Under the pieces are notes generated by a model. The model had not been told where the DNA came from. It made no database searches and saw nothing but the letters and a program-made list of their open reading frames with translations. The position numbers were made by a program, and so were the translations under genes. Positions 55,041 to 63,060 of a DNA stretch of 64,000 bases are shown one piece after another (positions within the stretch are counted from its first letter, which is position 1; the number at the start of each line of letters is the position of its first letter). The stretch is from Candidatus Jettenia caeni. GTDB taxonomy: Bacteria; Planctomycetota; Brocadiia; Brocadiales; Brocadiaceae. The stretch is taken from the NCBI GenBank assembly GCA_000296795.1, contig BAFH01000003.1:1612401-1676400 (forward strand), given 5' to 3'.

Positions 55041-55310
55041 ATGCCGAAACCAATGAGTTATGATGCGTTGGATCAATTATATCAAAGGTTTTGCGCCGAT
55101 TTTGGGCCGGATGTTGCGGAAAAGGTATTCAAGGTTTTTGTGCAGGAGCTTTCCGGCTGTCGGATCTCAATACCCAAGGCATCCTATTTTATCCGTGAGG
55201 CACGTAATAAGCGGATAAAAATGCTTTTCCATGGCGGGAATTATGAGGAATTGGCGCTGAGGTTTGGGATAACGACGCGACTTGTGAGGCGGATTGTGCA
55301 TGGTGATTGA
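55041..55310 (+). CDS. Mor-family (Mu middle-operon) transcription activator
   Basis: 89 residues with GGAGGTG 3-9 bp before the ATG. The C-terminal half (ARNKRIKMLFHGGNYEELALRFGITTRLVRRIVHGD) matches Mor/C activators of Mu-like phages: the NYEELA-x-RFGI-x-x-R-x-VRRI helix-turn-helix. The N-terminus is the dimerisation part (YDALDQLYQRFCADFG). It would bind dyads upstream of late promoters; candidate sites with this geometry occur at 56945 and 62155. Confidence 0.85.
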   Translation: MPKPMSYDALDQLYQRFCADFGPDVAEKVFKVFVQELSGCRISIPKASYFIREARNKRIKMLFHGGNYEELALRFGITTRLVRRIVHGD

Positions 55311-56088
55311 TATTAATAGTCGAAAGAAAAATTTTCTTGACTTCTTTGAGTCTATCAGACAGATGATTCAACGCACGATTTGGCTCAGAAAGTATTCTTC
55401 CACCTGTATTATACAGGTGGAAGGAGTTGGTTTAAGACCCCATCTTTGCATTTTTGAGGAGGCAGTGCTTGGTTTAACGATGAAATTGCAACCTTTACGG
55501 TGTAAAGACCCTAATATTGCAGCAAAAATAAACGAACGACAGGAAGAAATGGCTATAATTCTTAAGGATGTCTTAAAGGGTAATATTCCTAAAAGAGGTT
55601 TCTGTAATGAGGAACTTGGGTTATTACCCCGTCCTGGTCTCTCTATGAATACCGTCCCTCAATTATGCAAGCAGGCAAATAAGGGGTGTCAGTTTTCAGC
55701 CAGGGCACTTAACTTTTTCTTTGATATGCCGGTGGATGATCTTATTGATGATGTAGTAGAATCTAACCCAAATACGTCGGAGATCTCCTCGTTGATTGTG
55801 GAATACCTGGAAGCGATCCTTGATGATGGTAACTTGCCTGACGTATCGTATGTACAAAATGCATTTACGATAAGATCCGCGCATATTTATAAGACATTTC
55901 TTGAGATAAGCCGCAGGAGAAGTCTCAAGAAGTTTTTTACAAGCCAGTACAATTTAGCATCACTTACCAGTCGCGAAAGGGACAGTATTGAGTCTCTTGG
56001 ATGGCGTAAGAGACTAGAAAGTGTGAGTAATGGGCGCAGGACATATCGGTTTGAACGGATATTGATGTCGGATGTACATAATGATTAA
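55300..56088 (+). CDS. Hypothetical prophage protein
   Basis: About 262 residues from the ATG at 55300, overlapping the activator stop by 11 bp (a TTG at 55294 is also in frame). Helical, with Cys-containing motifs (LRCKDPNIAAKI, GFCNEELG) and a basic C-terminus (SRRRSLKKFF ... RTYRFERIL). No homologous family recognised. Overlap suggests cotranscription with the activator. Confidence 0.6.
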   Translation: MVIDINSRKKNFLDFFESIRQMIQRTIWLRKYSSTCIIQVEGVGLRPHLCIFEEAVLGLTMKLQPLRCKDPNIAAKINERQEEMAIILKDVLKGNIPKRGFCNEELGLLPRPGLSMNTVPQLCKQANKGCQFSARALNFFFDMPVDDLIDDVVESNPNTSEISSLIVEYLEAILDDGNLPDVSYVQNAFTIRSAHIYKTFLEISRRRSLKKFFTSQYNLASLTSRERDSIESLGWRKRLESVSNGRRTYRFERILMSDVHND

Positions 56089-56129
56089 CAATTTTTATAC
56101 GGCAATATTGAAAAAAAGTGAAAAAATAC

Positions 56130-56157
56130 TTGAATAAGTGTGTATGGTGTGTATAAT
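56130..56157 (+). promoter_or_regulatory. Probable sigma-70 promoter for hicAB
   Basis: TTGAAT (56130-56135), 16-bp spacer, TATAAT (56152-56157). The predicted transcription start falls at the HicA ATG (56165), so the mRNA would be leaderless or almost so. Confidence 0.6.
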
Positions 56158-56164
56158 ATAAGGC

Positions 56165-56353
56165 ATGAACAGCAAGGAGATAATCAAAAGGCTGGAAAGT
56201 GAAGGCTGGGTAAGGGTGCACACAAAGGGAAGCCATCACAAGTTTAAACATCCAAAGAAGAAAGGAATTGTTACGGTTATTCATCCTAAGAAAGATTATC
56301 CAATTGGAACATTAAGAAGTATTTTTAGGCAAGCGGGCTGGAAATGGAGGTAA
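56165..56353 (+). CDS. hicA: HicA toxin (mRNA interferase)
   Basis: 62 residues, complete HicA: MNSKEIIKRLESEGWVRVHTKGSHHKFKHPKKKG with the catalytic His in GSHHKF, then VTVIHPKKDYPIGTLRSIFRQAG. It is a double-stranded-RNA-binding-like fold that cleaves mRNA when free. Followed 4 bp later by the HicB antitoxin. Confidence 0.93.
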   Translation: MNSKEIIKRLESEGWVRVHTKGSHHKFKHPKKKGIVTVIHPKKDYPIGTLRSIFRQAGWKWR

Positions 56354-56357
56354 TTAT

Positions 56358-56741
56358 ATGTATTTTCCCGTTGTAATTCATAAAGATAAAAAGAGCGGCT
56401 ATGGTGTCACCATCCCCGATATTCCCGGTTGTTTTACGGTTGGTGACACGCTAGATGAAGCATTGGCGAATATTCAGGAGGCGGTAGAATGTCATCTTGA
56501 AGGTGAAACAGAGGTGCCAAAACCATCGAGTATAGATAAGTATATGCAACATTCTAATTATAAGGGTGGTGTTTGGGTACTGGTGGATATTGATCTTTCG
56601 TTTATGTCCGGTAAGGCAGTGCGGATTAATATAACGGTACCTGAAAGGATTCTTCGTAAAATAGACAAGGCGGCCAAAAAACGTGGCGTACCACGTTCGG
56701 TTTTCCTGGTCGATGCTGCTAGTAAAATTGCAGAGAGTTGA
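56358..56741 (+). CDS. hicB: HicB antitoxin
   Basis: 127 residues. N-terminal partial RNase-H-like HicB domain (GYGVTIPDIPGCFTVGDTLDEALANIQEAVECHLEGE) and a C-terminal ribbon-helix-helix-like part (VRINITVPERILRKIDKAAKKRGVPRSVFLVDAA), which would bind the promoter region. It neutralises HicA and should autoregulate from 56130-56157. Confidence 0.93.
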   Translation: MYFPVVIHKDKKSGYGVTIPDIPGCFTVGDTLDEALANIQEAVECHLEGETEVPKPSSIDKYMQHSNYKGGVWVLVDIDLSFMSGKAVRINITVPERILRKIDKAAKKRGVPRSVFLVDAASKIAES

Positions 56742-56759
56742 TATAGAAAGGGATGGGAT

Positions 56760-56924
56760 ATGAAGGCAAAATACAAAAGAAAAGATTTTGAGATCGTTGA
56801 AGAAGGGGGAAGGGCATACATCGTAAGAAAGGCGGACGGCAAGAAGGGTCTGCCTCTCCAATCAAAAGAGCTTGCTGAATTTGCATTAAGGAAAATCCTC
56901 AAGCACCGATTACCACTGGAATAA
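56760..56924 (+). CDS. Small hypothetical prophage protein
   Basis: 54 residues with GAAAGGGATGGGAT before the ATG. Charged beta-hairpin plus helix (FEIVEEGGRAYIVRKADGKKGLPLQSKELAEFALRK). Third gene after hicAB and perhaps part of the same transcript. Function unknown. Confidence 0.55.
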   Translation: MKAKYKRKDFEIVEEGGRAYIVRKADGKKGLPLQSKELAEFALRKILKHRLPLE

Positions 56925-56944
56925 AAAATCATGTAAAAAAATAT

Positions 56945-56987
56945 TGAAATCATCTGCCAGCAGATGGCAGGGGAATGTGGTATAAGA
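56945..56987 (+). promoter_or_regulatory. Candidate activator-dependent late promoter, copy 1
   Basis: TGAAATCATCTGCCAGCAGA runs into TGGCAGGGGAATGTGGTATAAGA. It has a dyad CTGCCA(5)TGGCAG at 56954-56970 and an extended -10 (TGgTATAAG) at 56978-56986 without a -35. The same 43-bp unit recurs at 62155. It lies 41 bp upstream of the small terminase start. Geometry fits a Mor/C-type activator site. Confidence 0.7.
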
Positions 56988-57027
56988 AAGCCCAAAAGGT
57001 TTAGAAATTTTACCTGGAGGGCTTTTT

Positions 57028-57813
57028 TTGTTGGAAGAAGAAAAGAATAGTTCAAACAGTTTAAACAGTTCAAGCGGTTTAAATTCTGGCACTTCAGATA
57101 TTCAACCACATGCAAATAATCAAAGCGGCTTAAACTACTTAAGCAATGAGGAAGAGGTCGGGATTCCGGAGCGGCTTCGGGTTAAGCGGCGGTATACGAA
57201 GTCGGAGAACTATATGTCCGATGCCGCGCGGGAGGCGCGCAGTAAGGGCGGGAAGGCACGGGCTGAGAAGTTCCCGGCGCCGAACTGGAAGCATGGGAAG
57301 TATGCGAAGTCGTTTGTCACCGGCGCGATTAAGCCGTGCAAGTCTACCTGTCCGCAATATCCCTGCGATATCATTGAAGAGGGAAAGACGACTCCGGGGG
57401 ATGCCTGCCTTGACAAGGCCGCGGTTATCGAAACCTATAAGGCAATTATAGATGCGGTCAAGCATAAAAAGCTTGATGACTTTCAGGAGATTGCATCCTT
57501 AACGATTGCCCAATCCATTCAGACCTTACAGATGCTCTTAGAGGATGTTATCCGGGATGGTCCAACCATTCAGAGTGAGGTATTTGATAAACACGGAACT
57601 GTGATTGGCCATGAAATGAAACATCACCCTGCCTTGAATGTGCTTCCTAAACTCATTGCAGATCTTGGTATGAGTCCCCAGGAGTTTATGATTACGCCGA
57701 AGGCTATTGCGAAACAGGGGACGGAGGAGAAAGGGATTGAGACGCTTGGGGATCTGCTTTCGAAGATTGGGTCGAATATGCAGAAGAAAGAGGCTAAGAA
57801 GGATGAGGAGTAA
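57028..57813 (+). CDS. Terminase small subunit (P27-like)
   Basis: 261 residues, TTG start with GGAGG 7 bp upstream. After a 50-residue low-complexity N-terminus built from 9-bp repeats (SSNSLNSSSGLNS), a basic region (RLRVKRRYTKSENY) and a conserved domain follow. The C-terminal part with HPALNVLPKLIADLGMSPQEFMITPK matches phage terminase small subunits of the P27 family. A Cys cluster (CKSTCPQYPC, about 100) may bind zinc. It recognises packaging sites and is followed by the large subunit. Confidence 0.78.
   Translation: MLEEEKNSSNSLNSSSGLNSGTSDIQPHANNQSGLNYLSNEEEVGIPERLRVKRRYTKSENYMSDAAREARSKGGKARAEKFPAPNWKHGKYAKSFVTGAIKPCKSTCPQYPCDIIEEGKTTPGDACLDKAAVIETYKAIIDAVKHKKLDDFQEIASLTIAQSIQTLQMLLEDVIRDGPTIQSEVFDKHGTVIGHEMKHHPALNVLPKLIADLGMSPQEFMITPKAIAKQGTEEKGIETLGDLLSKIGSNMQKKEAKKDEE
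57049..57084 (+). repeat. 9-bp tandem repeats (in frame)
   Basis: Four units of the AGTTYAARC/GTTTAAAC type at the start of the small terminase gene. They encode S-(N/S)-S or L-N-S steps and, being multiples of 9 bp, do not disturb the frame. Confidence 0.7.
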
Positions 57814-57820
57814 AAGATTT

Positions 57821-57855
57821 GGTTCAAGCCGTTTAAACCGTTTAAGCCGTTCAAA
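57821..57855 (+). repeat. 9-bp tandem repeats (intergenic)
   Basis: GGTTCAAGCC GTTTAAACC GTTTAAGCC GTTCAAA: four units between the small and large terminase genes, ending 2 bp before the large subunit ATG. Confidence 0.75.
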
Positions 57856-57857
57856 AT

Positions 57858-59711
57858 ATGATTGAGACTGTTGAGCCTATTGCTATTGCGGATCTGAAAA
57901 AGGGTATTCTGGTACCGCGGGCTGATTTTGAGGCGTGGCTTCAGAGGCTTGACTGGACGTGGCATCAGCTTGCGCGCAGTGAGTTCCCGGAGCCGTATAC
58001 CAGTATTGCTGAGTTCCAGCTTGGTTGTATTCTGGCTGATCCTGTGCTTTGGGTGCAGTTCTTTTTACGTGAGCCTGAGGATCCAAACCATCATGATCCT
58101 TATAATCTTTTTGAATATCAAAAGGAGGCGTTACGGTATCGGGGTCATAAGATTTATTGCTGCGGCGCTGAGGTAGGAAAGACACGGGATATCGTTGCGG
58201 ATAGTCTGTATATGGTGTTTGCGAATGTTTTGGGGTCGGGATTGATTGGGGCTCCACAGCAAACGCACCTGGATGAGATTATTGAGGCGATGAATGATCA
58301 GTTTGAATGGAATCCGGATCTCGGTAAGGCACGCACTCATCCTTATGTTAAGGATGGATGGAAAAAACATCCGCACCATGCATTTTATTTCTACGGCAAG
58401 AAGCACCGGTTCAAGATTGATTTCCGTCCTTCGGGATACGATGGTGAGGCATATAGAGGTGTTCATGCCAGGACGTTTGTGAAAAAGGACGAGGCCGCAA
58501 AGGATAAGAATAAGAAGCAGTGGTCTGAGTTCTGGCGTGCTATGAAACCGCGCTGTATAGCAGGTGTTTATTCTGTACCGGATGGCGACCGGTCTTGTGA
58601 GTTTTTTAAGCTTGATGAACGGGCAAAGGGTACTGAGAAGAGCAAGGAGCTGCAGCTTGAATCGCTGAACGACCTGCCTTCACATGTGAAAGAAATTCAG
58701 TTCAGGCGGCTACAGTGGTCAAAGACTATCATGTCTGCTCCGTATTGGTCAGAGGAGCGGCGGAGGTTTTATATCGATCAGTATGGCGGAGAGGACGCAC
58801 CGGAATTTCGGCATAACGTGTTAGGCGAGCATGGTGATCCGGAGAACACGGTATTTCCCTGGCATCAGTTTAAGCTTTGCATTAAGGATATTCCCGAGTA
58901 CCGGGCATTAAAGGTTTTTGTGGATGCTACGAATAACGAGGTGAGTGTTTCCGGGTATAAATGCGAACTTATTGCGGGTGATAGCGGGCCGGTACCAAAA
59001 CAGGTACTTCTTCTTGATATGCGATATGATAAGTCAAAATTTTTCCAGCTTGATGAGATGGGAGATTCTGAGTTTAGAAGACTCATCAAGGGTTTTTTCA
59101 TTTCGGTACCGGGACTGAAGAGAGCAGGTGCGGATCTAGGTTATTCCGGAGATCCTACTGAGATACTGGTAAAAGTTATCTATGGGTTGAGGGAGAAGGT
59201 TATTGCCCGTTTACAGCTCAAGCATGTTACGTATGACCAACAATGCCAGGCATTGGATGCGGTTGACGATGTCTATGGGCCGAAGGAATCTATCTCATGG
59301 GGGACTGATTTCGGAAATGCAGGATCAGCGGTTGCTCATGATCTTCAGGGATTACGACAATATGCCCATAAGAATTATGAGGACCGTTTAAAGGGGTTTC
59401 AGTTCGAGTCTACAACGGATAATGTTGACGAGGACGGCGAGCCGATTATTGACGCCAAGGACGGTAAACCGGCGAAGATAACCCTGAAAGAACTTTCGAC
59501 CGATATTCTTACCAAGAAGGTGCAACGGCAGGAGTGTGAGTATCCTCCGGATAACGATTTTATACTCTATTATACGAATCATACGGTCCGGTCTGGTGGA
59601 AAGCATCGGATTTATAAGAAAGAGGATGATCATTTGATCGATGCGGACCGGTGTCAGAAGTTGGCGCAGATATTTTTGGATACGGTAGAGGATATTTTTG
59701 CGTGTGGATAA
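57858..59711 (+). CDS. Terminase large subunit (Mu gp28-like)
   Basis: 617 residues, full length. Walker A-like CCGAEVGKT at about 101-109, a helicase-motif-like IDFRPSGYDGEAYRGVHARTF VKKDEA (DEA as motif II, about 205-215), and a nuclease-like C-terminal half (DLGYSGDPTEILV, WGTDFGNAGSA, DADRCQKLAQIF). This is the packaging motor and DNA-cutting subunit, closest to Mu gp28-type terminases. The ATG follows the repeat block by 2 bp, so its ribosome site is unclear. Confidence 0.87.
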   Translation: MIETVEPIAIADLKKGILVPRADFEAWLQRLDWTWHQLARSEFPEPYTSIAEFQLGCILADPVLWVQFFLREPEDPNHHDPYNLFEYQKEALRYRGHKIYCCGAEVGKTRDIVADSLYMVFANVLGSGLIGAPQQTHLDEIIEAMNDQFEWNPDLGKARTHPYVKDGWKKHPHHAFYFYGKKHRFKIDFRPSGYDGEAYRGVHARTFVKKDEAAKDKNKKQWSEFWRAMKPRCIAGVYSVPDGDRSCEFFKLDERAKGTEKSKELQLESLNDLPSHVKEIQFRRLQWSKTIMSAPYWSEERRRFYIDQYGGEDAPEFRHNVLGEHGDPENTVFPWHQFKLCIKDIPEYRALKVFVDATNNEVSVSGYKCELIAGDSGPVPKQVLLLDMRYDKSKFFQLDEMGDSEFRRLIKGFFISVPGLKRAGADLGYSGDPTEILVKVIYGLREKVIARLQLKHVTYDQQCQALDAVDDVYGPKESISWGTDFGNAGSAVAHDLQGLRQYAHKNYEDRLKGFQFESTTDNVDEDGEPIIDAKDGKPAKITLKELSTDILTKKVQRQECEYPPDNDFILYYTNHTVRSGGKHRIYKKEDDHLIDADRCQKLAQIFLDTVEDIFACG

Positions 59712-59715
59712 AAAG

Positions 59716-59780
59716 AACCGTTCAAGCCGTGTAAGCCGTTTCAGCCGATCAAACGGTAACGGCTTAAACGGTTTGAGCCA
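59716..59780. repeat. 9-bp tandem repeats forming a hairpin (intergenic)
   Basis: Units run forward (AACCGTTCAAGCCGTGTAAGC) and then inverted (CGGCTTAAACGGTTTGAGCC), so the block can fold into a long stem between the terminase and portal genes. Possible transcript stabiliser or recombination hotspot. Confidence 0.72.
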
Positions 59781-59802
59781 AATCTTTTAGAAGGAAAAGC
59801 TT

Positions 59803-62103
59803 ATGAAGGTGTTTGGGTTTGAGATACAAAAGGCAAAGGCTAAGGCGGCATCGGGTGTTTCTTCGGCTCCCCAGTTTAAGCCGTACCCGGCGCAGGGGTG
59901 GATGACTTCGTGGTTTCAGGATTGCTTTCTCCGGAAGGTGTCCGGGGATTTTTACGAGATACTCCGGGAAGGGATTCCGATTATTGATTCGGCTATCCGA
60001 AGGCTTATTTCGCTTGATGGGACGATCAAGATTATCGGGGATAATGGGGCGCTGGTGAGAGAGCTTGAAGATTTTTGCTTAAGCGTTCCTGTTAACGATA
60101 AACAAAAGGGGATACACGCATTCCTGGAGAATGCATCGAATGAGAAGTTTGAGCAAGGGTTTGCGCTTGCTGAATTTGTGGCAACGAAGGATCTTCGGGA
60201 TATCGCAGGCCTGCGGGTGGCGGATAGTAAGCAGATTGTCTTCAGAAAAAATGCCGAAGGAATAGCTGAAGCGTGGTACCGGTATCCGGGGTATGCGCCG
60301 ACTCGCGCCTATAGCAAGCCTGAAAGTGTCGTTGAACAGATCTTAACGTCAACCTATAACCAGGTTGTTTGGATCCATGGCATGTATGAGGAGAAGCTGA
60401 ATCCGGAGAATAAGCTGTATTTCAGCATTAATAACGAGAATAGCGATCCGTATGGTGTTTCTATCATGCGGTCGATGGAATTTGTCGCAAAGATACTCAT
60501 GACGATGCAGAACAGCATTATGAACGTGTGGGAACGGTTTGGAGATCCTTCCTTCCATGTTAAGTATAAGACTACCAAAAGGGATTTATCAGGTGATGAT
60601 GTAGAGAAACGCAGGCAGAAGATACAGACCGACTTTGATACTGCGATCCGGGCAAAGCGCGCGGGCAAGAGCGCTGACTTTGTGACTGCCGTAAACACCG
60701 ATGCCGATGTGCTTATAGAAGTAATCGGGCACGATAATCAGATATTACAGCTTGATGTGCCAGCGCGGCATGTGTTGGAGCAGATTGTTTCAAAGACGAA
60801 TTTACCGGCGTGGATGCTGGGAATATATTGGTCTACTACGGAACGAATGGCAACGCTTGAGGTGGAATCGGCGCTTCAGGATGCGAAGATCAGGCAGCTT
60901 TCCATGCTTCCGGAATTTATCAGGCTTTTCTCGATCGTTTTAAAGCTTCGGGGCAGGAAATGGAAGACGGTTACTACGGATGTGGAAAAGCCAGGCGACT
61001 GGGGAATTGTTTTTGAGACGCCGAACTTGCGTGATCTGGTAAGCCAGGCGCAGGCGCGGTTCCTGAATGCCCAGGCGGATATGATGCAGAATGGGGTGAA
61101 TACGAATAGCACGCAGACGAATGTTACGGTGGGCGGGGCGAGTGTGGAGATTAACGGGATGAAGTTTCCTTTGAATGGTTTAAACCGTTTAAGCGGTTCA
61201 AGCCGTTCAAGCTGTGAACATCATAAAGAATTGAATAGACCTACGCCCTGGCCGGAGCTGGACAAGGTGGAAGATGAGTATGAGGAGAAGCTGAAGGCGG
61301 ATTGGAAGGGGTTACAGGAGAGGGTGTTTGAGATATTGAGATTATCGGAAGATGGGAAGGATAAAGCTCTTAATCCCCCCTGCCCCCCTTTAGGAAAGGG
61401 GGGAGATAATTTTCATTTAGGAAAAGGGGGAGATGGTTTTCATTTAGGAAAAGGGGGGAAAGAAATATTTTTATCAAAGGGAGGGAAAGAAATACCTGAT
61501 GTGCCTTCTGCAGATAATTTTGATTTCTCGGAGGAGCAGCGAAAGGCGATTATGCAGGCGCTGAAGGATCTCCTTGGGACGTATGATTGGAAAGATACTA
61601 ACTCTGCCGTGAGGTTTTATTATGGGCAGGCATATAGCCTTGGCCTCATCCAGGCGGCAAAGTTATTGGGTAAGGATAGGCCGATTCTGGATATTATCAA
61701 GAATCGGGAAATTTTTGATGAGATTGCTAAGAATGGATTTAAGCTCGTGAAGAATAATGCAACCTCTGCAATTGTAGACAAGATTATCCCTGCAATCGAA
61801 GATCAGGTCGCAGCGGGCGCCAATTCCCGGCACGTGGCTGCCAGGCTGGAGAAACTTTTTGGGGATAAGAATTCGGACTGGGAAAGGTTGGCAAGGTCTG
61901 AAATGTCCATGGCTGCGGAGAATGCGAAGATTGATGAGTGGGGGGAATGGGGGGTTGATACGGGTAAAGCGGTGGTGCCTGTTAAAGATACTCATCCCAG
62001 GTGCAGGTGTTCGAATTCGGTTAAAGATATTGATGGAAAATTAATCATGGTATTTGTGCCGGCGCCGGATGCGTGTCCGATTTGTATGGCATTGGCGCAG
62101 TAA
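59803..62103 (+). CDS. Portal protein fused to a MuF head-morphogenesis domain (DUF935 plus Mu-F)
   Basis: 766 residues. N-terminal 440 residues are the DUF935/Mu gp29 portal: GIPIIDSAIRRLISLDGTIKI, NLPAWMLGIYWSTTERMATLEVESAL, and a coil-like stretch at the end. A linker (about 455-580) holds two repeat insertions: 9-bp tandem repeats (NGLNRLSGSSRSS, 61177-61213) and a C/G-rich repeat (NPPCPPLGKGG ... KEIP, about 61375-61500). The C-terminal domain is Mu gpF-like, with RSEMSMAAENAKIDEWGEWG and the DTHPRCRCSN/CPIC motif pair. In Mu the two are separate genes; here they are one protein. The insertion keeps the reading frame. Confidence 0.87.
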   Translation: MKVFGFEIQKAKAKAASGVSSAPQFKPYPAQGWMTSWFQDCFLRKVSGDFYEILREGIPIIDSAIRRLISLDGTIKIIGDNGALVRELEDFCLSVPVNDKQKGIHAFLENASNEKFEQGFALAEFVATKDLRDIAGLRVADSKQIVFRKNAEGIAEAWYRYPGYAPTRAYSKPESVVEQILTSTYNQVVWIHGMYEEKLNPENKLYFSINNENSDPYGVSIMRSMEFVAKILMTMQNSIMNVWERFGDPSFHVKYKTTKRDLSGDDVEKRRQKIQTDFDTAIRAKRAGKSADFVTAVNTDADVLIEVIGHDNQILQLDVPARHVLEQIVSKTNLPAWMLGIYWSTTERMATLEVESALQDAKIRQLSMLPEFIRLFSIVLKLRGRKWKTVTTDVEKPGDWGIVFETPNLRDLVSQAQARFLNAQADMMQNGVNTNSTQTNVTVGGASVEINGMKFPLNGLNRLSGSSRSSCEHHKELNRPTPWPELDKVEDEYEEKLKADWKGLQERVFEILRLSEDGKDKALNPPCPPLGKGGDNFHLGKGGDGFHLGKGGKEIFLSKGGKEIPDVPSADNFDFSEEQRKAIMQALKDLLGTYDWKDTNSAVRFYYGQAYSLGLIQAAKLLGKDRPILDIIKNREIFDEIAKNGFKLVKNNATSAIVDKIIPAIEDQVAAGANSRHVAARLEKLFGDKNSDWERLARSEMSMAAENAKIDEWGEWGVDTGKAVVPVKDTHPRCRCSNSVKDIDGKLIMVFVPAPDACPICMALAQ
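61177..61213 (+). repeat. 9-bp tandem repeats (in frame, portal linker)
   Basis: GGTTTAAACC GTTTAAGCG GTTCAAGCC GTTCAAG units encode GLNRLSGSSRSS in the linker of the portal-MuF protein. Confidence 0.7.
61375..61500 (+). repeat. C/G-rich REP-like units inside the portal-MuF gene
   Basis: Begins TCCCCCCTGCCCCCCTTTAG, then three GGAAAAGGGGG-type units (LGKGG/HLGKGG). Sequence class matches the inner palindromes of the MITE at 28349-28636. All units are in frame with the host gene. Confidence 0.75.
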
Positions 62104-62111
62104 AAAGATTT

Positions 62112-62146
62112 GGTTCAAGCCGTTTAAGCCGATTAAGCGGCTTGAG
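62112..62146. repeat. 9-bp tandem repeats (intergenic)
   Basis: GGTTCAAGCC GTTTAAGCC GATTAAGCG GCTTGAG: four units, the last inverted, between the portal gene and the second late promoter. Confidence 0.72.
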
Positions 62147-62154
62147 AAAAATAG

Positions 62155-62197
62155 TGAAATCATCTGCCAGCAGCCGGCAGGGGAATTTGGTATAAGA
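62155..62197 (+). promoter_or_regulatory. Candidate activator-dependent late promoter, copy 2
   Basis: Shares about 38 of 43 bases with 56945-56987: the dyad CTGCC(7)GGCAG at 62164-62180 and the extended -10 TGgTATAAGAT at 62189-62198. It is followed 39 bp later by the lipoprotein gene. Confidence 0.7.
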
Positions 62198-62235
62198 TTG
62201 CTAATTAACAGAGCAATCTTATCTGGAGACAAAAC

Positions 62236-62760
62236 ATGGTAAAAATGAAATGGGTTTTCATAGGGATCTGTGTGTTGAGTTTGAGTATGGCCGGTTGTTC
62301 TTTTTTAGATGCGGTACGCAAGAAAGATGCAAAAGGTAATCCCTATATAGAAGCGAAAGGGACGGCATTTTTGAGGACGGCACAGGGTGTTGCCAGGATT
62401 GTTGGGGAGACGGAATTTCCTGTGGTTGGCGCTGTTGCATCAGGGATTGCATCGCTGTGCGGTATTGGTATTACGATCGCAAACAATGCGGCGCGCAAAC
62501 GGGCAAAGGCGCTGGAGGCTACCGTGGTGGGTGTTAATGCAATTACGAACAACTATAAAAAAATTGAAGATGCTGTGCTTGCTATGCTTAACGTGGCAGG
62601 CCAGAATGATATGTCACAAAAAATTAAAGAGATTTTCCTGCAATATAAAACACCGAAGCAGACTGTCCAGAAACTTGCAAACAAGAAGGGCATAGAAAAT
62701 TATTTATATCAGTTTATCCGGAAGATAGAAAGAAAATACACGATGGAAAAGGAGGGCTAA
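62236..62760 (+). CDS. Prophage lipoprotein with Gly/Ala-rich segment
   Basis: 174 residues. Signal peptide with lipobox LSMAGC (about 17-22). The mature part has KKDAKGNPYIEAKG, a Gly/Ala-rich membrane-like segment (VVGAVASGIASLCGIGITIAN), then AARKRAKALEATVVGVNAI and a helical C-terminus. The block order equals the smaller lipoprotein at 45143-45469, so they are paralogues. Driven by the second late promoter. It may act in lysis (spanin-like) or exclusion; unknown. Confidence 0.65.
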   Translation: MVKMKWVFIGICVLSLSMAGCSFLDAVRKKDAKGNPYIEAKGTAFLRTAQGVARIVGETEFPVVGAVASGIASLCGIGITIANNAARKRAKALEATVVGVNAITNNYKKIEDAVLAMLNVAGQNDMSQKIKEIFLQYKTPKQTVQKLANKKGIENYLYQFIRKIERKYTMEKEG

Positions 62761-62982
62761 ATGGCGAGAAAACAGGGCGAGGTGGAAGCGATTACTCAGA
62801 AGGACATGGATGAGTTTAAAGGGGATGAAGTGGTAAAGAAAGAGGTCAGGGTTGAGGTTAAGGAAGAGGTGAAGAAAACTTCGGTTATTACGATGCGGGG
62901 CGGGAGACCGGTAAAAAGGGTTTTTGAGAACGGGAAGTGTGTGAGGGAGGAGGAGACGGGGAAAACCGTTCAAGCAGTTTAA
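62761..62982 (+). CDS. Small charged hypothetical protein
   Basis: 73 residues, ATG directly after the previous stop with GGAGGG as site. Lys/Glu-rich (KKEVRVEVKEEVKK) then TMRGGRPVKRVFENGKCVREEE. The last codons (KTVQAV) run into the 9-bp repeats at 62964, so the natural end may be earlier. No family known. Confidence 0.55.
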   Translation: MARKQGEVEAITQKDMDEFKGDEVVKKEVRVEVKEEVKKTSVITMRGGRPVKRVFENGKCVREEETGKTVQAV

Positions 62983-63045
62983 GCTGTTCCAACCGTTCAA
63001 ACCGTAACGGCTTAAACGGTTGGAACTATTGAAACGGTTTGAACT
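62964..63045. repeat. 9-bp tandem repeats with inverted half (hairpin)
   Basis: AACCGTTCAAGCAGTTTAAG runs forward, and from about 63003 the units are inverted (AACGGCTTAAACGGTTGGAAC). Stem potential between the small gene and the protease gene. Confidence 0.72.
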
Positions 63046-63060
63046 AAATCCTTTTCTTTA

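Noticed and set aside
57821..63045. 9-bp repeat blocks as CRISPR or intrinsic terminators
   Set aside because: Units too short and contiguous for CRISPR; no T-runs after the hairpin-forming blocks.
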